Assembly: GCA_025454755.1 (NCBI GenBank)
Contig: JALONV010000010.1
Span: 1-46,991, forward strand
Source: Bacteroidales bacterium
Lineage (GTDB): Bacteria > Bacteroidota > Bacteroidia > Bacteroidales > VadinHA17
Reading direction: 5' to 3'
Length of the DNA: 46,991 nucleotides
Of the stretch, positions 46,705 through 46,991 are shown one piece after another; positions within the stretch are counted from its first letter, which is position 1; the number at the start of each line of letters is the position of its first letter. The notes beneath the pieces were generated by a model that saw nothing but the letters and a program-made list of their open reading frames with translations, did no database searches and was not told the DNA's origin. The translations under genes were made by a program, and so were the position numbers.

Positions 46705-46731
46705 CTAAAACTTTACCTGATATCTGACAGA

Positions 46732-46991
46732 ATGAAAAACAAGGAAAAACTGGGCGCACTGAATATCGACTCAACTCTTTATAAAACAAGGATCAGCAAG
46801 AGATTTGAAAAGAGGATTCCTTATAAAGCCGTGAATCCTAAGTATATTTCAAGCTTCATCCCGGGCACTGTTCTGGATATCCTTGTGAAGACAGGTCAGA
46901 AGGTGGGCCAGGGTGATGACCTTATGGTACTTGAAGCGATGAAAATGCAGAACCAGCTTAAGAGCAGCATCGACGGAAAAGTAAAAAAGAT
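46732..46991 (+). CDS. Biotin carboxyl carrier protein, N-terminal part (runs off window)
   Basis: Translation starts at ATG 46732 and is open to the end of the window (86 codons). The first ~35 residues are basic with no signal peptide. A biotinyl/lipoyl domain follows: SSFIPGTVLDILVKTGQKVG then LMVLEAMKMQNQL, where Lys71 is the residue that carries biotin. It would be the biotin-carrier partner of the carboxyltransferase upstream. Further subunits probably lie beyond the window. Confidence 0.88.
   Translation, partial: MKNKEKLGALNIDSTLYKTRISKRFEKRIPYKAVNPKYISSFIPGTVLDILVKTGQKVGQGDDLMVLEAMKMQNQLKSSIDGKVKK

Overview
The window looks like a chromosomal segment of a member of the Bacteroidota, probably an uncultured Bacteroidales-like lineage. 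The evidence is a type IX secretion (T9SS) type A sorting domain on one protein, many short lipoprotein signals, Bacteroidota-type -7 boxes (TAnnTTTG) before several genes, DUF4294, a LemA/TPM-domain cluster, a Bacteroidota-type short RpmH, and futalosine-pathway menaquinone synthesis (MqnE). Genus-level placement is not possible by eye. I saw no rRNA or tRNA gene, prophage, insertion sequence or CRISPR array. No gene-free stretch exceeds 300 bases.

Region 1 (1-9735) begins with the end of an amino-acid permease. It continues with the most unusual part of the window: a tightly spaced, seven-gene, same-strand cluster encoding only exported proteins. A three-gene unit (seven-bladed propeller lipoprotein, outer-membrane barrel A, outer-membrane barrel B) occurs twice in tandem. 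It is followed 9 bases later by a lipoprotein with TPR repeats and a CHAT (caspase-like) protease domain whose His and Cys are intact. A perfect 16-bp palindrome lies just before the first gene. I propose that this is an envelope sensing and proteolysis system; the function is inferred, not shown.

Region 2 (9753-22849) holds a repeat-rich FN3/DNRLRE lipoprotein, an rRNA m5C methyltransferase overlapping an anaerobic sulfatase-maturase-type radical SAM enzyme, a Tat-exported dienelactone hydrolase, formate-tetrahydrofolate ligase, a lipoprotein GH2 beta-galactosidase, an exported PHP phosphoesterase and a membrane DUF3267 protein. The mix suggests polysaccharide use plus one-carbon metabolism.

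Region 3 (22994-34927) holds DUF4294, RNA cyclic phosphodiesterase, a sugar transferase, Pcm, a metallo-hydrolase, GcvP, a URO-D-type protein, a possible 36-residue coupled ORF, a Gfo/Idh/MocA lipoprotein, Ddl, and a LemA-TPM-TPM operon.

Region 4 (35095-46991) is mainly housekeeping. A minus-strand run carries PASTA protein, T9SS cargo and RluD, with MqnE just upstream. RpmH has its own promoter and terminator. GT2, sigma factor and RsmG are translationally coupled. Tgt (lacking its zinc cysteines) and an LptF/G permease follow, then an acyl-CoA carboxylase beta subunit and the start of its likely biotin carrier.

Several intergenic gaps, especially between convergent genes, carry low-complexity or inverted-repeat elements that look like genome-wide dispersed repeats.
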